Positions 1 to 9,141 of a DNA stretch of 28,734 nucleotides are shown here, piece after piece. The stretch covers positions 1 through 28,734 of the forward strand of contig JAGFNK010000633.1 in assembly GCA_025769875.1 (NCBI GenBank), written 5' to 3'. Position 1 is the stretch's first letter, and each line of letters opens with the position of its first letter. The notes under the pieces were generated by a model. The model saw only the letters and a list, made by a program, of their open reading frames with translations, was not told the DNA's origin and did not search any database. The stretch is from Russula earlei. Lineage: Eukaryota; Basidiomycota; Agaricomycetes; Russulales; Russulaceae. The position numbers and the translations under genes were made by a program.

Positions 1-989
1 CCACTTCTCTTCCAAAATTGCAATGTCATCTTTTAGCATGAATACTTAGCACAAACAATGCAAAACAGTGTGTGTTGTATCCCTCTTGAAAGCTGAAGTC
101 TGAGCTGCCCCTAAGACTCCCCAAACATCCCTTCATCATTTTATCTTCACTTCTTGCTCTGCCCCCAGGCCTTTGCTTCAGACAAACACTCAGGGATCTC
201 CATCTCCTCATTTCCACATCTGGGGTCTTGCCTCATTTCTCACTCAGGTATCTGGTTGATGCTCGCTTGTCTCAGTCCAACAGCTTCGCTCCTGCTCACT
301 CATGCACCTCCAGAGACACCACAAACAATGCAACATCTGCCCCCATAGGAGTGAACCCAAAATGTGGCATCCTGTGTGTTGGCTTTGGAAACTCTATCAG
401 CAACATCGCCAATATCCTCACATGTGACCACCCTCTGGCTCATCTATCACTGTAACTACTAAAAGGCCACTGTCAGTAAGTCTAGTTGTCTAGTCAGCTC
501 CCTTGAAGGCTTCTCCATTATTTTTAATATTTATTCACACTCAACATGTTATGTGCATAAAATTTGTAAGAATCTCCCTTTATGGAAATGTGAGTTTGGG
601 GGGAGAGGAAGGACACTTAGTGACATCTATTTGCAACTTGCAGATAGATATCTGCAGACTGCAAGAGGCTGCCCACAAAACCTAGCCCAACTGTTCAACC
701 ATCCTGAACAGGCAAAGGGCACCCTACACTTTCTCAAAGAACCCAAGGCATGCCTTAAACTGAGGGAAACCTGGGATCCAGGAGGGAGGAGAGAAAACTG
801 GGAAACATGAGATACCCTACACAACTGACCACCCCACACTACACCCAATCGCTGCCATACCACACCTGCAGACAACCTCAGAACCAAATACCTATTCACA
901 TTATGTAGCTTACAACACCCATGACTGCCACTATAATGACGTACATGCTGTGGAATACAAATTCAGATTCAAAAGAAAAAAAAAATCTA
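1..989. other. AT-rich repeat-like DNA, no gene recognised
   Basis: No reading frame here has the length, splice pattern or motifs of a gene; the longest open stretches are 60-90 codons and overlap on both strands. Composition resembles the transposon-rich block at 16-19 kb rather than the genes. It is probably the interior of an older mobile element cut by the window edge, but I could not find its ends. Confidence 0.4.
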
Positions 990-998
990 TCCTCTGTG
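990..998. repeat. Left target-site duplication of the TIR element
   Basis: TCCTCTGTG, identical to 1940-1948. Confidence 0.78.
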
Positions 999-1939
999 AG
1001 TTGCGTTCTTTTAGTGGTGGGTTGAGTTACCATAAAAGGCGATTGTGTTGGCAAGAGAATCGGTGCATCAATCATGCATTTAAATGACAACAAATCATTT
1101 TCTCAATTACATATTCGATGACTTATTTATTAGCTATTAGATAAATAAATTAGAATGATACAAAAAAGATTTTGTGTTGTAAGGAACAGCAGCAGTTGAG
1201 GCTGTTAGAGGCAGTGGTGTGAGTCTGAAGGGACCTGGTGCAAGGGAGGTGGTGGCATCAGAGGGAGGGGGGTTCCGAGGGAGGGACAACAGTTCCCCAA
1301 GGGCATGCATGCATGCATTCATGGTGGCAGATATTGCATTGGGCTTGGCATGCTTGCCCAACTGTTTGCCCCTAGCATATGGATCATTGTGAACATGGCA
1401 GTGCTTTCCCTTAGCAATGCTGATGCTTTGCGCTGTCAGTCCCCACGTGTCAGGGAGACTGGTCTGTTGTTTTGGGCCCCATTTGAGTTTGACACCCATA
1501 CATTCAGCTGTCTCCATCCATGTTTTCTGATTGGGCACAATCACTTCCTTATCAGGTAAGACCTTGGAACCTTGAATTACATTGATTGCGACTGCCAAAC
1601 TGTATTTGGTGGCCCACATGGCCTCAACAATCTTGCTGTTTGATTAGCATTTTCAAGGCTACATGTGAGATCATGCAATAATAAGATCTCCTGTGAGAGA
1701 TACTAGGTAAGGGGCACTCAGGCTGGAATGGGCAGATGGTGTGGATGGCATGCCAATCAATTGGAAACAAGATTGCATTTCTTTTTTTTTTGGTAGGGGA
1801 AAAAAGTAAGGAGTTATCTTATTATTAACTCACTTATATAACTAAATTACATCCATTAACGTGTGATTGAAGTCCCGATTCTCTTGCCGACACAATCGCC
1901 TTTTATGGTGATTCAACCCACCGCTAAATGTCAAAGACT
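999..1939. mobile_element. Non-autonomous TIR DNA transposon, 941 bp, 9-bp TSD (MULE-like)
   Basis: Terminal inverted repeats of about 74 bp face each other at 999-1072 and 1866-1939. The core of each reads CCATAAAAGGCGATTGTGT and GGCAAGAGAATCGG with very few mismatches, and the arms align without gaps to the outermost base (AGT). The 9-bp word TCCTCTGTG lies immediately outside both ends (990-998 and 1940-1948), as expected of a target-site duplication. A 9-bp duplication with long inverted repeats is typical of Mutator-like elements; hAT and P elements usually make 8 bp. No transposase is present. A 160-codon minus-strand frame lies inside. The element sits at the edge of an old relic of the F-box unit. 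Confidence 0.82.
1137..1619 (-). CDS. Uncharacterised 160-aa frame carried inside the TIR element
   Basis: A 160-codon open frame wholly inside the 941-bp TIR element. The N-terminal two thirds looks protein-like, with alternating hydrophobic positions (AVAINVIQGSKVL), a W-rich part (KTWMETAECMGVKLKWG) and a basic, His/Gly-rich part. The last 50 residues are Pro/Ser/Thr-rich and probably run into non-coding DNA. The frame stays open upstream of the Met for about 10 codons (ending KIVEA), so the Met need not be the true start. I do not recognise the family and see no DDE transposase motif. It may be a host gene fragment captured by the element, or a truncated element protein. Confidence 0.4.
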   Translation of the reverse strand: MWATKYSLAVAINVIQGSKVLPDKEVIVPNQKTWMETAECMGVKLKWGPKQQTSLPDTWGLTAQSISIAKGKHCHVHNDPYARGKQLGKHAKPNAISATMNACMHALGELLSLPRNPPPSDATTSLAPGPFRLTPLPLTASTAAVPYNTKSFLYHSNLFI

Positions 1940-1948
1940 TCCTCTGTG
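1940..1948. repeat. Right target-site duplication of the TIR element
   Basis: TCCTCTGTG, identical to 990-998. Confidence 0.78.
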
Positions 1949-2568
1949 CGATTTCCAAGCGCCCTGGTTACCATACTGTTACTCACATCTTGAATCTTTC
2001 TATCTCGTGTGATCTTGAACCAGATGCAACACAAAGCTCACGTTATGTGGAATGGTCACCTGTTGAGGTTTCTTCCAAGCGCGCACTCATCTTGTTAATT
2101 TTAAACAAGGTCCCGTAGTTCTTTGAGGCACCACACACATAAGGTCGCTGCGTCAAACATGAATACATGTCAGCGCAGGCATGATATATCATAGCAATAC
2201 ACCATCTGCGATACCAGAGGAATAAGGAACAGGAAGGGCACGCAACGGCTACGCCAAGTAATCAAAAGAATCGCTTCCGCTCAAATCGCTGAGTCCGCAC
2301 GCGATATTCCATTCAGTCGATCCACGAACCAGGGTGGAGCAGCAAAGCAGAAGAAAATGAAGCACGAATGAAGCGCCGCGTATGGAAATGAAACGAGATG
2401 AGAGCGAACAACTCCCTCGAAAGTTCCTTTCGGTCCGTCGGGTCGTCGGCAACGACGTGTTACTATTCGAGTGCGAGTGAGTGCATCCCTCAACATCGCA
2501 TCTAACCGAAAAATAATAAATAACTATGACGTAAAGTTTCTCACAGCACGTACGGTGACGGTCATCTG
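1949..2568. repeat. Relic of the 3' end of the F-box duplication unit
   Basis: This stretch repeats, with clear decay, the sequence downstream of the second F-box copy. The word TTCTTCCAAGCGCGCACT occurs here (about 2071) and near 12415, followed in both by CTTGTTAATT and a CACACATAAGG block. Further in, a GTCGTCGGCAACGACG block with GAGTGAGTGCAT (about 2440-2495) matches the recurrent motif at 7838, 12597 and 14097. No gene is intact. The region represents a fourth, older copy of the unit end. Confidence 0.6.
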
Positions 2569-2569
2569 A

Positions 2570-2806
2570 ACAAGGGACTAAACAGCAATCCCACAACACA
2601 ACTTCTTCCCAAGACATGGCCTTCTTATTTGGAAGCATGCGGCGTCGTGGCCACGGTGAGGCGTCGCATCATGGTTTCATATCCCAGGTCGGGGTATCTT
2701 TTGGGCTAAAGTAATGCCCGTCCTCGCAAACCTTGCGCCAACCCCCGACTACGACGCTGAAGCCATATAGGATATCTTCGAAGGGCTCCGCCTTATGCCT
2801 CTCCAG
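2570..2806. repeat. Tandem relic repeat, copy 1 (about 237 bp)
   Basis: First of two adjacent direct repeats. Shared words include AAGGGACTA, GGCGTCGTGGCCACGGTGAG, TCATATCCCAGGTCGGGGTA, GACTACGACGCT and CCATATAGGATATC, all in the same order in the next copy. Its left 70 bp is a decayed SDR exon (separate entry). On the minus strand both copies retain a frame reading about AEPFDDILYGFSVVVGG, which I cannot assign to a family. Confidence 0.8.
2575..2643 (-). pseudogene. Decayed last exon of an SDR oxidoreductase, copy 1
   Basis: Read on the minus strand this gives MLPNKKAMSWEEVVLWDCC, which matches the end of the intact SDR at 14260-14367 (TLPHKK, then LGKKLWDWCEEQ) with small insertions. At DNA level CAACTTCTTCCCAAG and CTTCTTA(T)..TGGAAGC are shared. 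The motif that precedes it (about 2440-2495) also precedes the intact SDR 3' end (about 14090-14150) at similar spacing, so this is a copy of that locus rather than a chance match. Confidence 0.65.
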
Positions 2807-3066
2807 ACAAGGGACTACACAGCAGTCCCACAACTTTTTCCCAAGCTTTTCATTTGGAAGCGTGACCCGTGCGGCGTCGTGGCCACGGTGAGGCGTCGCA
2901 TCATCGTTTCATATCCCAGGTCGGGGTATCTTCTTTGGCTTTGGCGAGATTGAAATACTCTGCCCGCCCTCGCAAACCCCGCGATACCACCTTGTACCAA
3001 TCCCCCCCGACTACGACGCTAAATCCATATAGGATATCATCGAAGGGCTCTGCCTGATGCCTCCCC
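2807..3066. repeat. Tandem relic repeat, copy 2 (about 260 bp)
   Basis: Second direct repeat, longer than the first through small insertions (for example around 2935-2960). It runs up against the RNase III gene; the candidate initiator ATG of that gene (3057) lies inside the repeat end and has a counterpart in copy 1. Confidence 0.8.
2812..2878 (-). pseudogene. Decayed last exon of an SDR oxidoreductase, copy 2
   Basis: Minus-strand translation gives RVTLPNEKLGKKLWDCC, against RVTLPHKK..LGKKLWDWCEEQ in the intact SDR. The stop region is lost. It lies at the start of the second tandem relic repeat. Confidence 0.68.
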
Positions 3067-3207
3067 TCAAGTTCGTCCCATCTCTCCACTCTTCACGGGT
3101 CCTCTCCCTTCCTAGGCTAATCTCACATTCCCTCCCTTTACCCCAGACCGGATTTTGGACCAGGTGGCCTCCCGCCCCTCCCGAAAATCAACTCATCAGG
3201 GATTGAA

Positions 3208-4170
3208 ATGCGCGCCTTCACACACCGTAGTTTCGCCGCCCGCCCGGCCCACGTCTTTGAGGACTCGCCCGATGATCCGAGCCCTGATAACGAGCAGTAA
3301 GTTCGTTTACATCCAACCTACTTTTTGTCCATCTCATCATTGACGATTTGCTTCTCTCCCTGCCCACCCCTGCGTCACACACCTCACCTCCCCTCATAAA
3401 GGTTCGAGCATGTCGGCGATCAAGTGATCGGTCTGATCGTGACCGATCTCCTTCAGAACGAGTTCCCTTGCTTGCGCGTTGGTCCATTAACGGTACGTAT
3501 ATCTGTTCAGCAATACGCTTTGTAGCCCCGCCCTCCCGACCCCCGGCGCCCCTGACTCAATAAAACCCCCGTAGAAAATGCGAGCGCTCGTGGTTGGAAA
3601 TAGCACACTGGCCACCATGTACGCAACAATATTCGCAACCATATGTTATTTTGTCATGCTTCGTTTCTGTGGGAGCGAGAACACCTGACACTTTTCTATC
3701 CGATTCCCCCTCCCTCTCACTAGCGCTGTGCAGTACAAACTTCCAGAGCGTCTCAGAGTCCACCGCGCTCACTCCGTCACATTAAAGGCGTCTACCCACG
3801 TGCAAGGTACGTAAAACCCAAAAAAAGTTCATTCCCATCATCCCAATTGCCCTAACCCCTTAATTTCTTCCTTTAAATACTCCCTCGTCCCGTCACAAGC
3901 CGACGTCTTCGAGGTATCTGTCACTCCCCACCCTATTTTAATACCGAAGCGTGGGTCCTTAACAGAATCCCTTTTCCCTCTTAATAGTCGTACGTTGGTG
4001 GACTGTACATAGATCAAGGATTGGGGGCCGTGAAGATGTGGCTGGATCAACTTTTCACGCCCTACGTGCGCGAGGCGTATCGCATCGTGCGCGAGCAGCA
4101 CCCTCCCCTCTCGGTCTGCTCCACAAACGAGCTGCGGCGATCTCGGCGACCGACGCGCCTCCGACGCTAG
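3208..4170 (+). CDS. Single-domain ribonuclease III
   Basis: RNase III cuts double-stranded RNA. Six exons read through in phase: 3208-3296, 3402-3492, 3575-3618, 3724-3806, 3900-3913 (only 14 nt) and 3988-4170, giving 167 aa. All introns are GT-AG, 74-105 bp. The fold starts at FTHRSF (residues 4-9). The signature NEQFEHVGDQV supplies E29, E32 and D36; ADVFESYVGG supplies D104 and E107. These correspond to E. coli E38, E41, D45, D114 and E117, so the site looks competent. There is no dsRNA-binding domain, helicase or PAZ; the tail is short and Arg-rich. The frame is open upstream of M1 to 3121 without an ATG (it reads LPPLPKINSSGIE), so the true N-terminus is probably longer. A 14-nt exon at 3057-3070 (donor GTTCGT, acceptor at 3146) would add MPPLK in phase. 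It could act in rRNA or mitochondrial RNA processing; that is inference. Confidence 0.86.
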
Positions 4171-4691
4171 CAGCAGTTTGATTGATTTTCAGCATGCGCT
4201 CACCCTCGATCACATGTTATCACCTTGATAGGTACCCTACGCTCTTAAGTCAGCTACATGTCGGTTAAGTCACCGCTCACTTGGGAGTTGCCCGATCAAC
4301 TGTTCGCATCTAGTATCTTGCCTGCGTTACCTATGTCTTCCACTCAGTCATAGACCTACAATCCCATGGGGTTTGGAGCTTATACAATACAGATCCGGTG
4401 GCCGCGGCGTGCGGAAAGTAGAGGATCGTATCTGGACTCGGGGGATTTTGCACCGTGTGTCGAAATCATCGCGGTGATAATGGGGTAGGGGTAATGATTC
4501 GGGCGCGAAGAGATTATGAGAGGACAGGTGGGTGGAATTCGGGCAACCCCATGTGCCAGCAACAGCAAACAATGGACAAACGAGGACGTACATTGCGTGA
4601 TTTGTTGATCGATTTACGCCTTGCACACATAATTACACATTCTAGAGACCATTGTGTGACGAGAGCAGAGCCGGGGAAAGGCTGTGTCTAT
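4171..4691. other. Intergenic DNA between RNase III and the duplicated unit
   Basis: About 520 bp with no convincing gene. Overlapping open frames up to 92 codons lack motifs and splice support. Confidence 0.5.
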
Positions 4692-4913
4692 GTCGTGCTA
4701 GGTTGATAGTGGCAAAGGTGACGCCGCCAACCGACTTCCATACATCACCGTACGAACTGGGGCGCATGACGGCCGCCCACACAGCCATTTGTTGTATCCC
4801 GCATCAATGCCCGTACCAATATCTTCGGGAGCCGTGACGTCCTACGAAATTCAATCTCCTCCCAATCCTTCGCTCTATCATCTTCGCAATCTTCGTGCCG
4901 TTTTTTTACCGTG

Positions 4914-5357
4914 CTAACGTCGCTGTTCGAACGCATAGACCCCGCTGAGGGCGCTTGAGTCGGCAAAGTTGAGCTCGACGATATCGTCCTCATTATTTAC
5001 TGGCGCATGCGGGTATGACCGCAACGAGTCTTCGCGGTAGAAAGGCACTAGCGCACGGGGTGCGGGGAAAGTGCCGTTGTTAGGAAAAAGCACCGTCGTG
5101 AAGTGGCGGGATTTGTCACCGCTACATGGGGAGGGATAGATGATGTTGCATTTGGTAGGTTGCGGGATGCTAGTGGAAATGGAGAAAACAGGGGTTGAGA
5201 GCCCCCTCGGATTACAACTCGCATATGTCCGTGGTCGTTCGTTGATCGGCGAGTCAGCCTCATGTATATCGTGACTAGTACTCTCGAAGCCACGCCCATA
5301 TCGACGATGCAAGCCCGAAGGACGCGATTCCGCTCGTGCGACTAGGCGACACACCAA
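4914..5357 (-). pseudogene. Possible dead gene in the duplicated unit
   Basis: A 147-codon minus-strand frame whose last 60 codons look like coding sequence (DDIVELNFADSS, FYREDSLRSYPHAP). The matching part of copy 2 (about 8340-8640) is split over frames with stops, although NEDSSL and SMRSN-type words persist. Upstream on the same strand DEFQLAQILTLGVSPSR (about 5335-5390) is in another frame and also occurs in copy 2. It may be an exon of the same former gene. Family not recognised. Confidence 0.3.
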
Positions 5358-6240
5358 GCGTCAGAATCTGGGCCAGCTGGAATTCGTCCGCCGCGCAGAG
5401 TGAATGAGTTGTACCGCAAGAAGACATGTCGGAGACGAGCATTTGAGCTTCAGCGCGGAGGAAATATCACTCGCGCTGTGGCAAACGCGAGTCACATGGA
5501 CGGGGGCGTGGATGGAATGGCGAGAATAGCTTCCTGCTCACCCGATAGGGCGGGGGTGAGGCGGTGCCCGCGGGTTGAACGAGGTGGGAGTGCGGCAGAG
5601 AGCCAGACTTTTGTCGTTGATGGTGGTGGTCAGTTCTTGGGCTACAATATCAAGGTGGACGAAGAAGAAATGGATCCTCCACTGGCGGATGTTAGCAAGT
5701 GAGGGAACAAGTTGTGACGGGACTGACACTTCATTGTAGGAGGGAGAGTGGGTCTAATAAGTTCAGAGGCAGAGCGGTTGCTGAAGACATCACCGTTGCC
5801 CCATCGCTGTATGGCACTGCTAACGCCGGGCGAACATCTGCCTCCATCACGGGGCCCCGCGATGTCAAACTCAACTGTACAGGGCGTAGGACGGGCGCCT
5901 TTTCGTCGTTGAACTTTCACCTCACCAATAAGTGTGCCACTACTCGTAGCCAGTGGGTCATTCAGACAATCACCTCATCCCCAGACGCTACATCCACATT
6001 GATGAGCTCTCACCTGTACGTCGAGCAAGCTTCACCATCCCTGAAGTAACTAATGCTCACACAGTCTTCTTCGTCCTCTCCGTCATCACGACTCTTCATT
6101 ACTCACCCAGTCGACTGCTATTAGTAGTGGTCCGTCCCAAGCTTCACGGAGAGAAAAATATCGTGCAGACCAGAGTATGTCTTTTACACAACGTCCATGA
6201 GAATCACTAATTAATCGATTCAGACCAGGTGACAATCGGC

Positions 6241-7665
6241 ATGCTCCCCGACGACGTCCTGGTGGAAATATTCTTTTTCTATGTGGATGTCTGGGCAACA
6301 GGGTCAACTAAATGGCATACACTGATCCATGTGTGTCAAAGATGGCGACATGTTGTGTTTGCATACCCACATCACCTGAACCTGCGACTTGTGTACACCG
6401 GAACAAGGCCGATATCTGAGATGCTGGACGTCTGGCCAGTCCTGCCGGTAGCGATAATACAACAACTCGCGTATTCATTCTCGAAACCATCCCTCGACCG
6501 TACCTGGGGAAACATAGCTACCGCACTCGAGTCGGAGCACCGCACTCGAATATGTGAGATCAACTTGAACCCCATTCCGACTCCACATTGGGAAAGATTC
6601 GCAGCAGCAATGCAGAAGCCATTCCCGGAGTTAACATTTCTGTACATTTGGAGGGAAAAAAATAATGTGACGTTCCTTCCGGATCCATTCTTAGGCGGAT
6701 GTGCGCCCCTTCTGCAAGTTCTCTGGTTGGGAAATTGCGCGTTTCCAGGATTGCCCAAACTACGTTTGTCTTCCAATCACTTTGTCGCTCTTTTCCTTTG
6801 GGATATTCCCCATTCTGGGTACCTTTCACCCACAGCGTTGTGCACCGTCCTGTCGGTCATGTCCAGACTCGAAACCCTTTACGTTGGACTCCAATCCCCT
6901 CTATCTCGCCCCGATCCTGCAAGTCGACCTCCGCCTCTGCTCACACGCTCTGTCCTCCCCGCTCTTACCAAAATTGTCTTCCGAGGCGTTCACGAGTACT
7001 TGGAGGACTTACTGGCACATATCGAGGCTCCTTCCCTCAACAGACTCGAAATAACATTCTTCATGAACTTCGACTTTGTCGTCCCACAACTTCACCAGCT
7101 GATCAGTCACGCAGAATCATTCAAGACATTCGAAAAAGCATTTGTGTACACTTCCCATCATGCAATCCGATTTGTAATTTTCAGAGAAACACCTCAGTTT
7201 CCGAGCCTCTCCTTGGAGATCAAGTGCACACAGTTGGATCGGCAGCTTTCCTCGTTGGCCCAGGTCTGCAGCTCATCCTTGCACCTCCTCTCCACTTTGG
7301 TACAGCTCGACGTCGTGGATCCTGTTCCTCCAAATCCACAGTCGTACTGGACAGATGGCGTGGAAACCACTCAATGGATGGAACTCCTTCAGCCGTTCAC
7401 TGCTGTGAAGGATCTGCGCCTAGACAATCAAGTAGGGCTACATGTCTGCTGTGCGCTGGAAGCGCTCGCGAAAGAAAGAGTAACAGAAGTGTTACCGGCG
7501 CTACAGAACATTTTCTTGGGCGACCTCCAGTCATGGATATCTGTTCCGAAATCGATTGAGCGATTCACCGCCGCGCGACAACTCTCTGGTCGGCCTGTCG
7601 CTGTCTACCCTTGGATATACCGGGAAATTTACGAGAGAGTCCTTCTAGCATTCAGCCAGGATTGA
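6241..7665 (+). CDS. F-box-like domain protein, intact copy
   Basis: 475 aa from the ATG at 6241, one uninterrupted frame. The N-terminus is an F-box-like domain: MLPDDVLVEIFFFYV, then KWHTLIHVCQRWRHVVF (about residues 24-40), the usual start of Agaricomycete F-box proteins. The rest is leucine-rich without catalytic motifs, with repeated patterns such as LLQVLWLGNCAFPGLPKLRL that fit degenerate LRR-type substrate recognition. F-box proteins link targets to SCF ubiquitin ligases. The frame stays open upstream (VTIG) to an acceptor-like CAG at 6228, and a GTATGT donor-like site lies at 6174, so a short 5' exon is possible; I see no ATG for it. It shares very high identity with the broken copy at 10825-12242. 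Confidence 0.85.
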   Translation: MLPDDVLVEIFFFYVDVWATGSTKWHTLIHVCQRWRHVVFAYPHHLNLRLVYTGTRPISEMLDVWPVLPVAIIQQLAYSFSKPSLDRTWGNIATALESEHRTRICEINLNPIPTPHWERFAAAMQKPFPELTFLYIWREKNNVTFLPDPFLGGCAPLLQVLWLGNCAFPGLPKLRLSSNHFVALFLWDIPHSGYLSPTALCTVLSVMSRLETLYVGLQSPLSRPDPASRPPPLLTRSVLPALTKIVFRGVHEYLEDLLAHIEAPSLNRLEITFFMNFDFVVPQLHQLISHAESFKTFEKAFVYTSHHAIRFVIFRETPQFPSLSLEIKCTQLDRQLSSLAQVCSSSLHLLSTLVQLDVVDPVPPNPQSYWTDGVETTQWMELLQPFTAVKDLRLDNQVGLHVCCALEALAKERVTEVLPALQNIFLGDLQSWISVPKSIERFTAARQLSGRPVAVYPWIYREIYERVLLAFSQD

Positions 7666-8081
7666 TGAGTTTATGCTTTCCATCCGATCAGCATCTGGTA
7701 TCATCTACCTTATTTGTAATTGTGACCATTTCACTCGAAGTACCTAGTTACCCAGACCACTACTCGGATCTCGTATCTTTTGAACCTTGTATGAACGTGA
7801 ATGAGAGTGAGGATCGCCCCCTTTTAGGCTCATCGTCGGCAATGACGCGACGTTATTCCACTGCGAGTGTGACTGCAAGTGGATGGCGTCGACAATCGCA
7901 GCGCTCGCCGTCCACGCGGTAACCGCTGCGTTATTAGCCTGCCCTGCGTGGTTGCGTATTGAGACGCTGGCCTTCCTTCCGTTGGCGGTAGGCTTCGACT
8001 TGCCGTCCACTTGTTATTGTTGGGCAGTACCGTTACTGGTCCTTTTCCACCTGACGTTCGAGTGTTTCCACCGGCGCATAT
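7666..8081. repeat. 3' flank of F-box copy 1, end of duplication unit
   Basis: Homologous to 12243-12820. It contains the recurrent CGTCGGCAATGACGCGACG motif followed by ATGGCGTCGACAATCGCAGC (7883-7902). That ATG opens a 98-codon frame whose counterpart at 12649 is conserved for about 85 codons apart from small indels (MASTIAA, then AFGS, WQRPRRQPTP). This may be a short expressed peptide or simply a young duplication. Confidence 0.6.
7838..7905. repeat. Recurrent motif, occurrence in copy 1
   Basis: GTCGGCAATGACG followed about 35 bp later by ATGGCGTCGACAATCGCAGC. Related sequences lie at about 2436-2495, 12597-12670 and 14097-14152. Confidence 0.65.
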
Positions 8082-9141
8082 GTCGTGCCAGGTTGATTGC
8101 CTTTGGGAGCGTCCGGCTGTGGCAAAGGCCACGCCGCCAACCCACTCCCAGACCTCACCGTACGAGCTGGGGGGCATAACCGCCACCCCAAAGCAGTGTG
8201 TGCTGAGCCCGGATCAATGCTCACCGTACCATACCTCCGGGTACATCCCACGAACGTTCCACTTCCTCCCGCTCCTTCGCTCTGCCCATCCATGCGACCT
8301 TCGCGCCGTTTAACTGTTCTGCCGTCGTCGTTTGATCGCATTGACATCCCTTGAGGGCGCTCGCGTCGGGAATGTCGTGGTCAACGATATTGCCATGATC
8401 GTCTGGTGATCGCACGCGGACATGACTACAAGGACGAGTCCTCGTTGCGGAAAGGCACGAGCGCACAGGGTGCGGAGGGAGGTGCCGTTGCCAGGACCAG
8501 GCACCGCCGTGACAGTGGCGGGGTCAGTCGCCGCTCCACCGGGGGGGTGGGGTTCGTAATGAACTGGAACAGGAGGGACAGATGATGCTGCAGTTGGTGG
8601 AATAGAAGGAGCTAAATGCTAGGGTAGAAACGGAGAGGCAGGAGTGTTAGTGCCCCCTCGGATCACGACTGGCAGGTGTGTCCGTGGTCGTTTGTTGATC
8701 TGCGAGTCAGCTTCATGTAGATCATGACTAGTACTCTCGAAGCCACGCTCATATCGAGGATGCAAGCCTGAAGGACGCCATGCCGCTCGTGCGACTAGGC
8801 GACACACCGAGCGTCAGAATCTGGGCCAGCTGGAATTCGTCCGCCGCGGAGAGTGAATGAGTTGTGCCGCAAGACGACATGTTGGAGACGAGCACTCAGG
8901 CCCCAGCGCGGAGGAGGAAATATCACTACGCGGATGCGCTGTGGCAAATGCGAGTCACATGGACGGGGGCATGGATGGAATGGCGGGAATGGCTTCCTGC
9001 TCACCGGATAGGGCGGGGGTGAGGCAGGTGCCCGTGGGTTAAACGAGGTGTGAGTGCGGCGGAGAGCAAGACCTTTGTCGTTGATGGTGGTGGTCAGTTC
9101 TTGGCTTGGGCTAGAACATCAAGGTGGACGAAGAAGGAATG

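Larger units (their letters stand above)
4692..8081. repeat. Tandem segmental duplication, copy 1 (about 3.4 kb)
   Basis: Copy 1 starts at GTCGTGCTAGGTTGAT, followed by GGCAAAGG and ACGCCGCCAACC; the same series starts copy 2 (8082) and a partial third copy (12821). It then shares TCGAAGCCACGC, GGCCAGCTGGAATTCGTCCG, GTGGTGGTCAGTTCTTGG, the F-box gene and its 3' flank (ACTACTCGGATCTCGTATCTTT) with copy 2. The 5' half (4692-6240) holds only broken frames. On the minus strand a stretch ending VPFYREDSLRSYPHAPVNNE, then DDIVELNFADSS (about 4914-5100), is protein-like and partly echoed in copy 2, suggesting a dead gene I cannot name. Confidence 0.85.

Noticed and set aside
6699..7559. 286-codon plus-strand frame
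   Set aside because: It is a shadow frame of the F-box gene; its counterpart in copy 2 is broken and it lacks any domain.
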